From an uncultured Lachnospiraceae bacterium (GTDB lineage Bacteria; Bacillota; Clostridia; Lachnospirales; Lachnospiraceae), in assembly GCA_910579085.1 (NCBI GenBank), contig CAJTRU010000009.1, positions 8,435-27,438 of the forward strand: a DNA stretch of 19,004 bases. Reading direction: 5' to 3'. Shown piece after piece: positions 7,317 through 14,787 of this stretch. The notes below the pieces were generated by a model. The model worked only from the letters and a program-made list of their open reading frames with translations, was not told where the DNA came from and did no database searches. Numbering within the stretch: the stretch's first letter is position 1; each line of letters starts with the position of its first letter. Made by a program: the position numbers and the translations under genes.

Positions 7317-8498
7317 ATGAAAATATTAGTATACCACTGGAATTCATATAACCAGAAAACCATTGAAAATGCACTTTCAGAATGTGGATGCTGTATAACT
7401 TTTCTGGCATCACAGGCAGAGCATATTGAAGAAGATACCGTTTTTACAGATAAAGTTATAGAAGAACTCAAAAAATACAAGTATGATATGCTATTTTCTG
7501 TGAACTTCTTTCCAGTGCTTGCACATGCGTGCCATGAATCAGATACACCATATGTAAGCTGGAATTGTGACAGCCCGCTTCTTGCAATGTACAATAATGC
7601 TGTATTTTATGAAACTAATTTTATATTTACATTTGACCGTTCTAATTATGAGGAGTTTAAAAACCTTGGTGTAAAGCATATTTACCACCTGCCGCTTGCC
7701 TCTGGCGGCTTTAAGGATGTTCTAAAAAACAGTATGCCTTTTAAATATGATGTATCTTTTATAGGAAGCCTTTATGAAAAAAATTCTTTTGACAATATTT
7801 CAGAAAAACTTCCTGATTATTTATGTGGGTATTTTGACGCTGCGCTTTATGCACAATTACAGGTATCAGGAGGCAATATTATTGAAAAGCTGCTTACCCC
7901 TTGCATATGCAGGCAGCTTGAGGAAATAACCGATTACAGGCAGTCAGATGCTTCATTTGCAGATATACGGACGCTTTTTTCCACAACAGTACTTGGGTTT
8001 AAAGCAGCATCAATGCAGAGAAACCTGTACCTTAACAGCCTTTCTGTATACCTAAATAAAAATAAATTTAATAACAATAAATGTTTCCTGCACCTTTTTA
8101 CTGGAAGCAGTACAGACAGGCTTATGCTTGTAAAATGCCATAACAAGGTGGATTACCATACACAGATGCCTCTGGTTTTTAACCAGAGCAGAATTAACCT
8201 TAACATGACAATACCAAATATACAGACAGGTATTCCACTACGTGTCTGGGATATATTAAGCTGCGGCGGGTTTCTTCTTACTGATTTCCGCATTGAGCTT
8301 ATGGACTATTTCACTCCTGGCAAAGAAATTGATATATTTGAAGATATAGAAGAACTACAGGATAAAACAGGCTTTTACCTGTCACATGACAGCATAAGAA
8401 ATAAAATTGCAAGTAATGCATATAATAAAGTTTCTAAACAACATACCTGCCAGGACAGGATAATGGCAATTCTTGAAACAGTTTTAAAAGAATTATAA
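7317..8498 (+). CDS. CgeB/DUF3880-type glycosyltransferase
   Basis: A 393-residue soluble protein with the two-lobed GT-B layout of CgeB-like proteins. The N-terminal half has the DUF3880 signature: YDMLFSVNFFPVLA (56-69), YVSWNCDSPLLAMYNNAVF (79-97), FTFDRSN (104-110), HIYHLPLA (121-128) and DVSFIGSLYEK (145-155). The C-terminal part resembles the Glyco_trans_1_2 domain (RINLNMTIPNIQTGIPLRVWD, then ILSCGGFLLTDF, then DYFTPGKEI). Family members transfer sugars to spore coat, surface or flagellar acceptors in other bacteria; donor and acceptor here are unknown. It is followed by the M29-type gene after only 14 bases, so the two are surely co-transcribed. The start has AAGGA nine bases upstream. 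Confidence 0.82.
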   Translation: MKILVYHWNSYNQKTIENALSECGCCITFLASQAEHIEEDTVFTDKVIEELKKYKYDMLFSVNFFPVLAHACHESDTPYVSWNCDSPLLAMYNNAVFYETNFIFTFDRSNYEEFKNLGVKHIYHLPLASGGFKDVLKNSMPFKYDVSFIGSLYEKNSFDNISEKLPDYLCGYFDAALYAQLQVSGGNIIEKLLTPCICRQLEEITDYRQSDASFADIRTLFSTTVLGFKAASMQRNLYLNSLSVYLNKNKFNNNKCFLHLFTGSSTDRLMLVKCHNKVDYHTQMPLVFNQSRINLNMTIPNIQTGIPLRVWDILSCGGFLLTDFRIELMDYFTPGKEIDIFEDIEELQDKTGFYLSHDSIRNKIASNAYNKVSKQHTCQDRIMAILETVLKEL

Positions 8499-8512
8499 AA
8501 TGGAGGTTTAAA

Positions 8513-10594
8513 ATGACAGCTAATTATTTGGATGAAGAAAATGCAGAATACAGCGAAAGGTACGGGCTTGCTTATAGCCGGATACAGCTAATAAACAGCG
8601 AAACTTCTGGCAGCGGTTCACCACTTCCAGAGGAACTTTCTGCCTATTTCCATAAAACATCCGCTTTTATTATAGAAACCTGTGAGGCATACAACCTTGC
8701 AAGCTCTGGAATGTTAGACAAGATGGACATTACAGGGCTTAAAAAACTTAACCAGTCACTTTATAAAGATATTAACGGCAGCAACTATGAAAACAGCTAT
8801 GCAGAACCAGGCTTTGCAACTAGAAAACTTGGAAAAGATATTGGCCAGCTTCTTTGTGTCCTGTATACAGAAATGCGTGTAAACATCGTATATGCTTTTG
8901 AAAAGCGCCTTTCATTACTTGTACCTCTGCTTGAACTTTATATACAGGTTTATAATATTCTTGAAGACAGCCCGTCTGCTGCCACAGAAATACATGATGC
9001 AATTTATTATTACTTCTTTGACTATGCAGATATTATGGCAGAAGGAAGGATACGTTCACTTTTAGACCCTGGCCTGTCTTTTGCTACAGATATAATTATG
9101 CATAAAGATTTATCAGACCCATCATATTTATATCTTTTTGGGGAATATATTTCTGAAAATGAGCTTAAAACTTCAGAATATTTGAACACACTTCCAGAAA
9201 GCAGCATAAAAGATATGGCTTCAACATTTACAGAAGGCTACAGAAAGGGGTTTGAAGCATATAATATTGACCTTTCCAAAAAGGGTACTGTCAATATACG
9301 CTATGTGCTTGGATTTGAAAGAATTGTGCGCGAAGCCATACTCCAGTTTGGCAAAATGGGATTAAAACCTTGTATTTACAGGGCGGAAAGAGGGCTGCTT
9401 TACCGTTCTTCTGGCCATAAAAACGGTTATTATGGTGGCAATGCTAACAGGCAATATGACTATGACCACCGCATGGATGAATCCATAATATTTGACAAAG
9501 CATTTGCAGACCGCCGTTTAAGCGCACAGCGCAAGGCTTTTGAAGACATGAAAGAACTTGCATCTTTATATGCAGGCCCTGCTGTCATGGAAACATTCGG
9601 CGAAACAGATTTTACTGCTGCTGATAAAAAAGCTGCACCACGCTTTAATGAAAAACAACAGGAACAGCGCACAAACTTTATGGCAGCATCTTCACTCCTT
9701 ACTAATGAATTTATACCAGGAGATACAACAAGCTTTACAATTATTGCTTACCCTGTCCCTTCAATTGGAGATAATTACCAGGAAATATTTAATGAAACAA
9801 TAAAGGTAAATACATTAAACCCGTCTTTATATGAAAAAATACAGACATGCCTTATTAATGCACTTGATACTGGGGATTTTGTAACTGTAACAGGACGTGG
9901 CAGAAATATTACTAATATAAATATTGCCCTTGCACCTTTAAATAACCCTGCAAAAGAAACAAAGTTTGAAAACTGCCTTGCAGACGTAAATATACCTCTT
10001 GGGGAAGTATTTACATCACCACAGCTAAAAGGCACAAACGGTCTTTTACATGCAACATCCATTTACCTGGACGGGCTTATATATAAAGATTTAAAATTAG
10101 AATTTAAAGACGGGGTGGTTACAAATTATTCATGCAGCAACTTCGGCACAGAAGAAGAGAACCAGAGATATATACACGAAAACCTGCTACACCAGCACAA
10201 AACCCTTCCACTTGGTGAATTTGCAATAGGCACTAATACAACAGCTTACCAGATGGGCCAGAAATATAATATAGCACACAAACTCCCTATCCTTATAACA
10301 GAAAAAACAGGCCCGCATTTTGCAATAGGCGACACATGCTTTTCACATGAAGAAGAACTGCGCACTTATAATCCTGATGGAAAGGAAATGAAATGCAAAG
10401 AAAACAGTTTCTCCATGCTGCGCCATACAGATACCAGCCATGCTTATTTTAACTGCCATACTGATATTACAATTCCATATAATGAACTTGGTGATATTAT
10501 AGTCCATAAACCTTGTGGAACTATGGTTAAAATAATTGAAAACGGAAAGTTTGTGCTTCCAGGCACAGAAGAACTAAACAAACCACTAGATTAA
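8513..10594 (+). CDS. M29-family metallo-aminopeptidase with long N-terminal extension
   Basis: The C-terminal half matches thermophilic-type aminopeptidases (AmpS/AmpT/PepS, MEROPS M29), which release N-terminal residues using two metal ions. The expected ligand motifs are present in order: GEVFTSP with E498 (497-503), LGEFAIGTN with E569, TGPHFAIGD with H602, and CHTDITIP with H649 and D651. The GTNG at 507-510 fits the VDG/VNG after the first motif. Typical M29 enzymes are about 410 residues; this one has 693, with roughly 260 extra, mostly helical residues at the N-terminus that I do not recognise. No signal peptide or membrane segment is evident, so it is probably cytoplasmic. GGAGG lies 7 bases before the start. 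The family call is good; the substrate and the role of the extension are unknown. Confidence 0.85.
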   Translation: MTANYLDEENAEYSERYGLAYSRIQLINSETSGSGSPLPEELSAYFHKTSAFIIETCEAYNLASSGMLDKMDITGLKKLNQSLYKDINGSNYENSYAEPGFATRKLGKDIGQLLCVLYTEMRVNIVYAFEKRLSLLVPLLELYIQVYNILEDSPSAATEIHDAIYYYFFDYADIMAEGRIRSLLDPGLSFATDIIMHKDLSDPSYLYLFGEYISENELKTSEYLNTLPESSIKDMASTFTEGYRKGFEAYNIDLSKKGTVNIRYVLGFERIVREAILQFGKMGLKPCIYRAERGLLYRSSGHKNGYYGGNANRQYDYDHRMDESIIFDKAFADRRLSAQRKAFEDMKELASLYAGPAVMETFGETDFTAADKKAAPRFNEKQQEQRTNFMAASSLLTNEFIPGDTTSFTIIAYPVPSIGDNYQEIFNETIKVNTLNPSLYEKIQTCLINALDTGDFVTVTGRGRNITNINIALAPLNNPAKETKFENCLADVNIPLGEVFTSPQLKGTNGLLHATSIYLDGLIYKDLKLEFKDGVVTNYSCSNFGTEEENQRYIHENLLHQHKTLPLGEFAIGTNTTAYQMGQKYNIAHKLPILITEKTGPHFAIGDTCFSHEEELRTYNPDGKEMKCKENSFSMLRHTDTSHAYFNCHTDITIPYNELGDIIVHKPCGTMVKIIENGKFVLPGTEELNKPLD

Positions 10595-10611
10595 AATATC
10601 CCCAAAACATA

Positions 10612-10652
10612 AAAATGCAAAGACGGCTGAATTCCAGCCAGCTTTGCATTTT
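10612..10652. terminator. Bidirectional intrinsic terminator
   Basis: An 11-bp outer stem AAAATGCAAAG (10612-10622) pairs with CTTTGCATTTT (10642-10652). A 2-by-2 internal loop separates it from an inner stem GGCTG (10625-10629) pairing with CAGCC (10635-10639). The flanking A and T runs allow it to work on both strands, ending both the M29 operon and the convergent zinc-ribbon gene. Confidence 0.85.
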
Positions 10653-10680
10653 CCACTATAATAAAACACAATATTTATTT

Positions 10681-11517
10681 TTAAAAACTGCCTGAAATCT
10701 TTTCATTGAAATATTCATCTGCTATCATTTCCAGGTAGGAAGTATCAAGCTGTTTATAATAATCTGAAAGCATTTCACCAATTTTTGATATTACAATTAA
10801 TTCATTTTCCTCATCTGGTACATTTGTATCCCTCCAGCTTCCAACAATTTCACCTGTAATATTCTCATCAAGCCAGAGTTTTATCTCTTTTGTCAGTGCT
10901 TCTTCCTCTGATATCTGCCCTTTAATCTTACCAGATTTTATAACTGAAGCAACACCATTAGCTATAAAAAATGCAAACATACATAATAAAAGCACTAATA
11001 CTATATCATTATATGTTAATGGAAGTATTTCAAGCTTGCACAACACAAGATATGCTATTCCAATTAACCCAAATATAACAAATGTAATTCCTGATGTCCT
11101 GGTATCTTTATACTCATCCGCCTTCTTTGTATAAGTTTTAGATGAATTATTTAAAATTCCCTCTGGTGTTTCATTGCTGCCTTTTTCCCCGCAGCTGTCA
11201 TTTCCTGCACCTAAAGCTTCTTTTTCCTGTTCATCCTGTTGTGCTATCATAAAACCACGCATAAGCTTCTCTGCCTGTTTTGCCTGGCTCTGTGGCACAG
11301 TAATTATATAAACACCATCTTCTTCTTTTTCCTTTGCATTTGTAATTCCTGAAAACTTCAAGTATTCCAAGAGTTTTGCCGCTGTCTCTTCATCCTTTAA
11401 TTCACATAAACCTGTAATTAAAAAATCATCTTCTGTCCCTTCAACCAGTACTGAACCACATTCTGCACAGATTGTAATTCCCTTCTGGTATTCTGTCTTA
11501 CATACTGGACACCACAT
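10681..11517 (-). CDS. Zinc-ribbon membrane protein of unknown function
   Basis: A 278-residue protein beginning with a rubredoxin-like zinc ribbon: C3-x2-C6, ten residues, C17-x2-C20. Residues about 35-90 (LCELKDEETAAKLLEYLKFSGI, then YIITVPQSQAKQAEKLM) resemble the DUF2007-like small alpha/beta domain often found after such ribbons. An acidic linker follows, then two hydrophobic helices at about 143-163 and 170-193, then a charged cytoplasmic tail. Function is unknown; a membrane-associated regulatory or protease-adaptor role would be a guess. The ATG at 11517 is the only in-frame start, and upstream there is only a weak GGGAAG. The IS607-type element ends about 15 bases upstream, so its original promoter and part of its leader have been separated from it. 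Confidence 0.75.
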   Translation of the reverse strand: MWCPVCKTEYQKGITICAECGSVLVEGTEDDFLITGLCELKDEETAAKLLEYLKFSGITNAKEKEEDGVYIITVPQSQAKQAEKLMRGFMIAQQDEQEKEALGAGNDSCGEKGSNETPEGILNNSSKTYTKKADEYKDTRTSGITFVIFGLIGIAYLVLCKLEILPLTYNDIVLVLLLCMFAFFIANGVASVIKSGKIKGQISEEEALTKEIKLWLDENITGEIVGSWRDTNVPDEENELIVISKIGEMLSDYYKQLDTSYLEMIADEYFNEKISGSF

Positions 11518-11530
11518 ATTCTTCCCGTTG

Positions 11531-11700
11531 CCAAAAATCTATAAAAATATATAAATCTTGTTTAATTCCCTGTTCCACGAGTCCGGTTTTGAAAACTATA
11601 AATAGTAGTCTACTTTCGTTTGATGTAACTCTCCGAGGGCGTAAATTCGGATACAACGCATCCTACATATTAACATTATCTTGTTAGTGATACTATGCTA
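11531..11700 (-). ncRNA. Putative omega-RNA (reRNA) region of the TnpB element
   Basis: TnpB guide RNAs are made from the 3' end of tnpB plus the right end of the element, with the guide taken from flanking DNA. Here the 160 bases between the stop codon and the right end are non-coding and can fold locally. Small stems include GGAT/ATCC near 11650-11663 and ACTAT/ATAGT near 11595-11606, and the segment ends in an AT-rich tail. A guide would then read CAACGGGAAGAATATGTGG, the 5' end of the zinc-ribbon gene. Boundaries and structure are inferred from the family; no transcript evidence is available here. Confidence 0.45.
11540..11555. repeat. Right-end AT repeat of the IS607-type element
   Basis: TATAAAAATATATAAA on the plus strand is an inverted counterpart of the TTTTTATATA repeats at the other end of the element. 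It is a candidate recombinase-binding site. Confidence 0.4.
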
Positions 11701-13363
11701 ATTTATATCTTGAAAGATTAATACACGCATTTAAATCCCTATCAATAGATAACCCACAGCTACAGCTGTAAACTCTGTCTTTAAGTTTTAAATCCTTATT
11801 AATTTTTCCGCATTGGCTACAAGTCTTTGATGATGGATAAAATCTATCTGCTACAACTAATTCAATTCCTCTAAACTTACACTTATACCCAAGTTGTCTT
11901 CTAAATTCATAAAAACCTTGTTTTCTTATAGCATCAGACAGATGTTTATTTTTCATCATTCCTTTAACATTTAAATCTTCTATTACAACTCTGTATGGCT
12001 TGGTTTTCACTATACTTGTTGTAGTCTGGTGAAGATAATTGTTTCTTATATTAGCCAGTCTTCTATCCACTTGCTGTATCTGCTTTTCAAGTTTTATAAT
12101 ATTTTTAGTTTTGACATACTCCTTTCCTTTTTTATTTTGTTCATATTTTCTGCTTACTTGCCTTTGTAATTTTTTCAATCTCTTTTCAATTTTTCTAACT
12201 GTATAAGTTTTATTTATATTTTTATAAACTGTACCACTAGAACATATTGCTAAGTTTTTTAATCCTAAATCAACCCCTAATGATATATCTGTTAAATCTT
12301 CTTTAATTTCTTCCTGCTCTGCACCTACTGAAATATACCAGTACTTGTTATCATAACTTATTCTCGGATTGCTATATTTAACCCCGGCTGGCAGTTGTTC
12401 ATTTGTTTTTATCCAGCCAATTTTTTCGATGCTGACTAATTTACTTTCTTTAACTTTCAGCTTAATGTTATCATTATAAAATGACTTCTTGCCCTTTCTT
12501 TTGCTCTTGAATTTTGGTTTACCTGATAATCCTTTGAAAAATCTTTTATAGGCATTACAAGCATCTTTAACAGCTTGTTTAGATACATTATTAGATACTT
12601 CATTTAACCAGCTTAACTCTGATTTCTTTAGCTGTGTCAGCTCTTTTCTAAGAACCTTGTCAGATATAAATTTACCACCATTTTTATAATTTTCTTCTTG
12701 TCTTGCAAGAGTCCAGTTATATATAAATCTTGCAGTGCCAACTGACTGCCATAGCTTTTGCTCTTGTAATTCACTTGGATATAACCTGGCTTTTTCCGCT
12801 CTCCTGCCTTGCAATCTACAACTAAATACAGTAACTATTTGAATTAAATCTTCCACCAGCTCCTGGTCTTCTGTTTTTTCAGTATTGTCAATGATTTCAA
12901 TAGCAGTTCCATATTTTTCACAAAGATTTTCAATTAATTCATATCCAAATCTAATTAATCTGTCTTTGTAAAGAACTACTATTTTATCAACTTCTGAATT
13001 AGTAACCATATCTAACAACTTGTTTAAGCCTTTTTTATTGTAGTTAATCCCACTTCCAATATCTGAAATAATCTCAAATTGATAGCCTTTAGCGTACATG
13101 TATGTTTTTACATTTTCAATTTGTCTTTCAAGGCCATCTTTTTGTTTGTGGGAACTAACCCTGCAATATCCTATAGTTTTCTTATTTAATTTATCTTGAG
13201 GTTTTAAACCTAAAAAATGATTAAGTTGTTCCTGGGAATAATATCTTGTACCAGCTTTTGTTATGTGATGCGGTTTTAAAGAACAACTTTTATCCCAATT
13301 TCTAAGAGTTTGAATAGTTTTACCTATTTTATTTGCAAATTCTCCTATTGAGTAATACTTCAT
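11693..13363 (-). CDS. tnpA-tnpB: Fused IS607 serine recombinase-TnpB RNA-guided nuclease
   Basis: A single 556-codon frame joins two proteins normally encoded separately. Residues 1-55 form the MerR-like HTH (YSIGEFANKIGKTIQTLRNWD). Residues 62-188 form the serine-recombinase domain with IGYCRVSSHKQ (64-74, catalytic S70), LYKDRLIRFG (131-140) and VFSCRLQGRRA (179-189). From about 190 it is TnpB: LYPSELQEQKLWQ (194-206), FIYNW (213-217), GVDLGLKN (363-370, RuvC D365), VVIEDLNVKGM (459-469, RuvC E462), a zinc finger with C515/C518 and C534/C536, and DRDLNACIN (541-549, RuvC-III Asp). The join at about 188-194 removes the end of TnpA and the first residues of TnpB. All catalytic positions appear intact. 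GAGG lies about ten bases before the start. Confidence 0.9.
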   Translation of the reverse strand: MKYYSIGEFANKIGKTIQTLRNWDKSCSLKPHHITKAGTRYYSQEQLNHFLGLKPQDKLNKKTIGYCRVSSHKQKDGLERQIENVKTYMYAKGYQFEIISDIGSGINYNKKGLNKLLDMVTNSEVDKIVVLYKDRLIRFGYELIENLCEKYGTAIEIIDNTEKTEDQELVEDLIQIVTVFSCRLQGRRAEKARLYPSELQEQKLWQSVGTARFIYNWTLARQEENYKNGGKFISDKVLRKELTQLKKSELSWLNEVSNNVSKQAVKDACNAYKRFFKGLSGKPKFKSKRKGKKSFYNDNIKLKVKESKLVSIEKIGWIKTNEQLPAGVKYSNPRISYDNKYWYISVGAEQEEIKEDLTDISLGVDLGLKNLAICSSGTVYKNINKTYTVRKIEKRLKKLQRQVSRKYEQNKKGKEYVKTKNIIKLEKQIQQVDRRLANIRNNYLHQTTTSIVKTKPYRVVIEDLNVKGMMKNKHLSDAIRKQGFYEFRRQLGYKCKFRGIELVVADRFYPSSKTCSQCGKINKDLKLKDRVYSCSCGLSIDRDLNACINLSRYKLA

Positions 13364-13410
13364 AATTTATCGCCTCAATAAGATTATATTATCTATAAAA
13401 TTTCAATATA

Positions 13411-13430
13411 TTTTTATATGTTTTTATATA
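13411..13430. repeat. Left-end tandem 10-bp repeat of the IS607-type element
   Basis: TTTTTATATG (13411-13420) and TTTTTATATA (13421-13430) are adjacent direct repeats about 50 bp upstream of the recombinase start. They occur inverted as ATATAAAAAT-type sequence at the right end. This is the arrangement expected of IS607-family TnpA-binding sites. Confidence 0.5.
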
Positions 13431-13493
13431 TTTAATCTAACTATTGAAACCCCCTCCTGATTACAGAATGACATTTCCCGCCCGATATAAAAC

Positions 13494-13541
13494 GGGGTTA
13501 TTGTCCTTTATTCCAAAACCTTGAAACAGAACTATAACCCC
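13494..13541 (-). terminator. Possible terminator of rplS
   Basis: On the minus strand, 25 bases past the rplS stop, GGGGTTAT (13534-13541) pairs perfectly with ATAACCCC (13494-13501) across a 32-base loop, followed by GTTTTATAT. The loop is long and the T run short, so it is weak. CCCG at the base of the stem could alternatively pair with a CGGG about 8 bases further on. Confidence 0.4.
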
Positions 13542-13566
13542 ATTATTATAACATCTGCATCCCTAA

Positions 13567-13914
13567 TTATCTTATTGCTTCTTTAACCTTGGCTGCCTTT
13601 CCAACCCTGTTACGAAGATAGAATAATTTAGCACGCCTTACTTTACCTTTGCGGACTACTTCAATTTTGTCAATAATTGGTGAATGTAATGGCCATGTCT
13701 TTTCAACACCTACACCGTTAGAAAATTTCCTTACTGTAAATGTTTCCCTTATCCCGCCATTCTGTCTTTTAAGGACAGTTCCTTCAAAAACCTGGACACG
13801 CTCCCTTGTTCCTTCAATAACCTTGGCATATACTTTTATAGTATCACCAATGCCAAACTCAGCAACTTCTTTCTTTAACTGCGCATCCTCAATTTCCTTA
13901 ATAATGTCATTCAT
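13567..13914 (-). CDS. rplS: 50S ribosomal protein L19
   Basis: A 115-residue protein matching bacterial L19 along its whole length: FGIGDTIKVYAKVIEGTRER (20-39), VQVFEGTVLKRQNGGIRETF (40-59), VEKTWPLHSPIIDKIEVV (70-87) and the basic tail RRAKLFYLRNRVGKAAKVKE. L19 sits at the 30S-50S interface of the ribosome. The ATG at 13914 is fixed by AAGGAGG nine bases upstream and by the family length; the longer open frame to 14034 covers the promoter and leader and is not coding. It has its own promoter and a structured leader. The usual rpsP-rimM-trmD neighbours are not seen here. Confidence 0.97.
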   Translation of the reverse strand: MNDIIKEIEDAQLKKEVAEFGIGDTIKVYAKVIEGTRERVQVFEGTVLKRQNGGIRETFTVRKFSNGVGVEKTWPLHSPIIDKIEVVRKGKVRRAKLFYLRNRVGKAAKVKEAIR

Positions 13915-14000
13915 CTGTGTGACCTCCTTATTTATCTTGATGTTCTTAATACTTATGTGCCATGCATCCGTAACAGAGGAACATCTCCTATACACAACAT
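13915..14000 (-). promoter_or_regulatory. Putative L19 mRNA leader
   Basis: The predicted rplS transcript starts near 14000 and has an 85-nt leader. GATGTTC (13979-13985 on the minus strand) pairs perfectly with GAACATC (13939-13945) across a 33-base segment, and AAGGAGG follows. Low-GC Gram-positive bacteria often carry an autoregulatory L19 leader at this place. The position and the helix fit, but I could not test the family consensus. Confidence 0.5.
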
Positions 14001-14005
14001 CCAGT

Positions 14006-14034
14006 ATTCTACCACAGACTGCCATATATTGCAA
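14006..14034 (-). promoter_or_regulatory. Sigma-A promoter of rplS
   Basis: Read on the minus strand, -35 TTGCAA (14029-14034) and -10 TAGAAT (14006-14011) are separated by exactly 17 bases. The promoter lies just past the stop codon of the SDR gene, so rplS is independently expressed. Confidence 0.75.
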
Positions 14035-14043
14035 GGGGTTTAT

Positions 14044-14787
14044 CTACGCTTTTGATGCCCCGTCTACTGATAAAATCTCTCCTGTTACATAACTTGCCAT
14101 GTCACTTGCCAGGTAAAGGAACGCATCTGCTACTTCTTCTGGTTCTCCTGCCCTTCCAAGTGGTATTCTTGCTGAAATTGCCTTTACTGTCTGTTCTGGC
14201 AGTGCTGCAACCATATCTGTCTTTGTAACGCCTGGCGCAACTGCATTAATGCGTATTTTGTCTTTGCCAAGTTCCCTTGCAAGTGAGATTGTAAGGCCAT
14301 TTACTGCAAACTTGCTGGCTGGATACCCTGCACCTGCTGGCTGTCCTGATATGCTTACCATTGAACTTGTATTAATTATACATCCGCCGCCCTGTTCTTT
14401 CATAATCTTTGCTGCTGGAAGGATTGCATAAAAAACTGCTTTTACATTTAAGTCAATAATTTTATCAAATTCTTCTGCTGTATAATTATATAATGGTGTG
14501 CTTGATGAAATGCCTGCGTTATTTACAAGAATATCCAGCCTTTTATACTTTTCATATACTTTATTGACCGCTTCTTCTACTTCTGTGGCATTTACCAGTG
14601 AAGGACACATTCCTTCCACTTCCCATGCAGGGTTTTCAGCATTAAGCTTTTCCATTGCTTTGTCCACTGTTTCCTGGCGTGAGCCAAATAAAACCACTTT
14701 TGCACCATTAGCAAGGTATTTACGGACTATTTCAAATCCAATCCCCCTTGTTCCTCCTGTAACTATTGCTACTTTTCCTTTTAACAT
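14044..14787 (-). CDS. SDR-family oxidoreductase, FabG-like
   Basis: A 247-residue classical short-chain dehydrogenase/reductase. The dinucleotide-binding motif is TGGTRGIG (10-17) and the structural motif is NNAG (89-92). The catalytic residues are N114, S142, Y155 and K159 (GYPASKFAV). The SRQET after the second strand, with R37, favours NADPH. Overall it resembles 3-oxoacyl-ACP reductases, but many SDRs do, and no fatty-acid genes are adjacent. The ATG at 14787 begins the canonical MLKGKVAIVTGG; it lacks a strong ribosome binding site. The frame stays open upstream to an ATG at 14847 that has none either. The gene follows the flavoprotein gene on the same strand and may be co-transcribed. 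Confidence 0.88.
   Translation of the reverse strand: MLKGKVAIVTGGTRGIGFEIVRKYLANGAKVVLFGSRQETVDKAMEKLNAENPAWEVEGMCPSLVNATEVEEAVNKVYEKYKRLDILVNNAGISSSTPLYNYTAEEFDKIIDLNVKAVFYAILPAAKIMKEQGGGCIINTSSMVSISGQPAGAGYPASKFAVNGLTISLARELGKDKIRINAVAPGVTKTDMVAALPEQTVKAISARIPLGRAGEPEEVADAFLYLASDMASYVTGEILSVDGASKA

Larger units (their letters stand above)
11531..13451 (-). mobile_element. IS607-family insertion sequence
   Basis: About 1.9 kb, carrying the recombinase-nuclease fusion gene and, as is usual for this family, no terminal inverted repeats. Ends are placed at GG dinucleotides on the minus strand (13450-13451 and 11531-11532), because IS607-type serine recombinases commonly cross over at a GG core. 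The left side lies in a GGAGGGGG run and the right side in TTTTTGGCAACGGG. Subterminal AT-rich repeats support both ends. The exact ends are inferred and may be off by a few bases. Base composition is visibly more AT-rich than in the neighbouring genes. The element separates rplS from the zinc-ribbon gene. Confidence 0.75.

Noticed and set aside
13405..13436. Possible small CRISPR array from the tandem 10-bp repeats
   Set aside because: Only two adjacent AT-rich repeats without spacers, within the end of an insertion sequence; no cas genes.
13915..14034. N-terminal extension of L19 by 40 residues
   Set aside because: The extension would cover the -35/-10 boxes and the AAGGAGG site; L19 proteins start at the internal Met.
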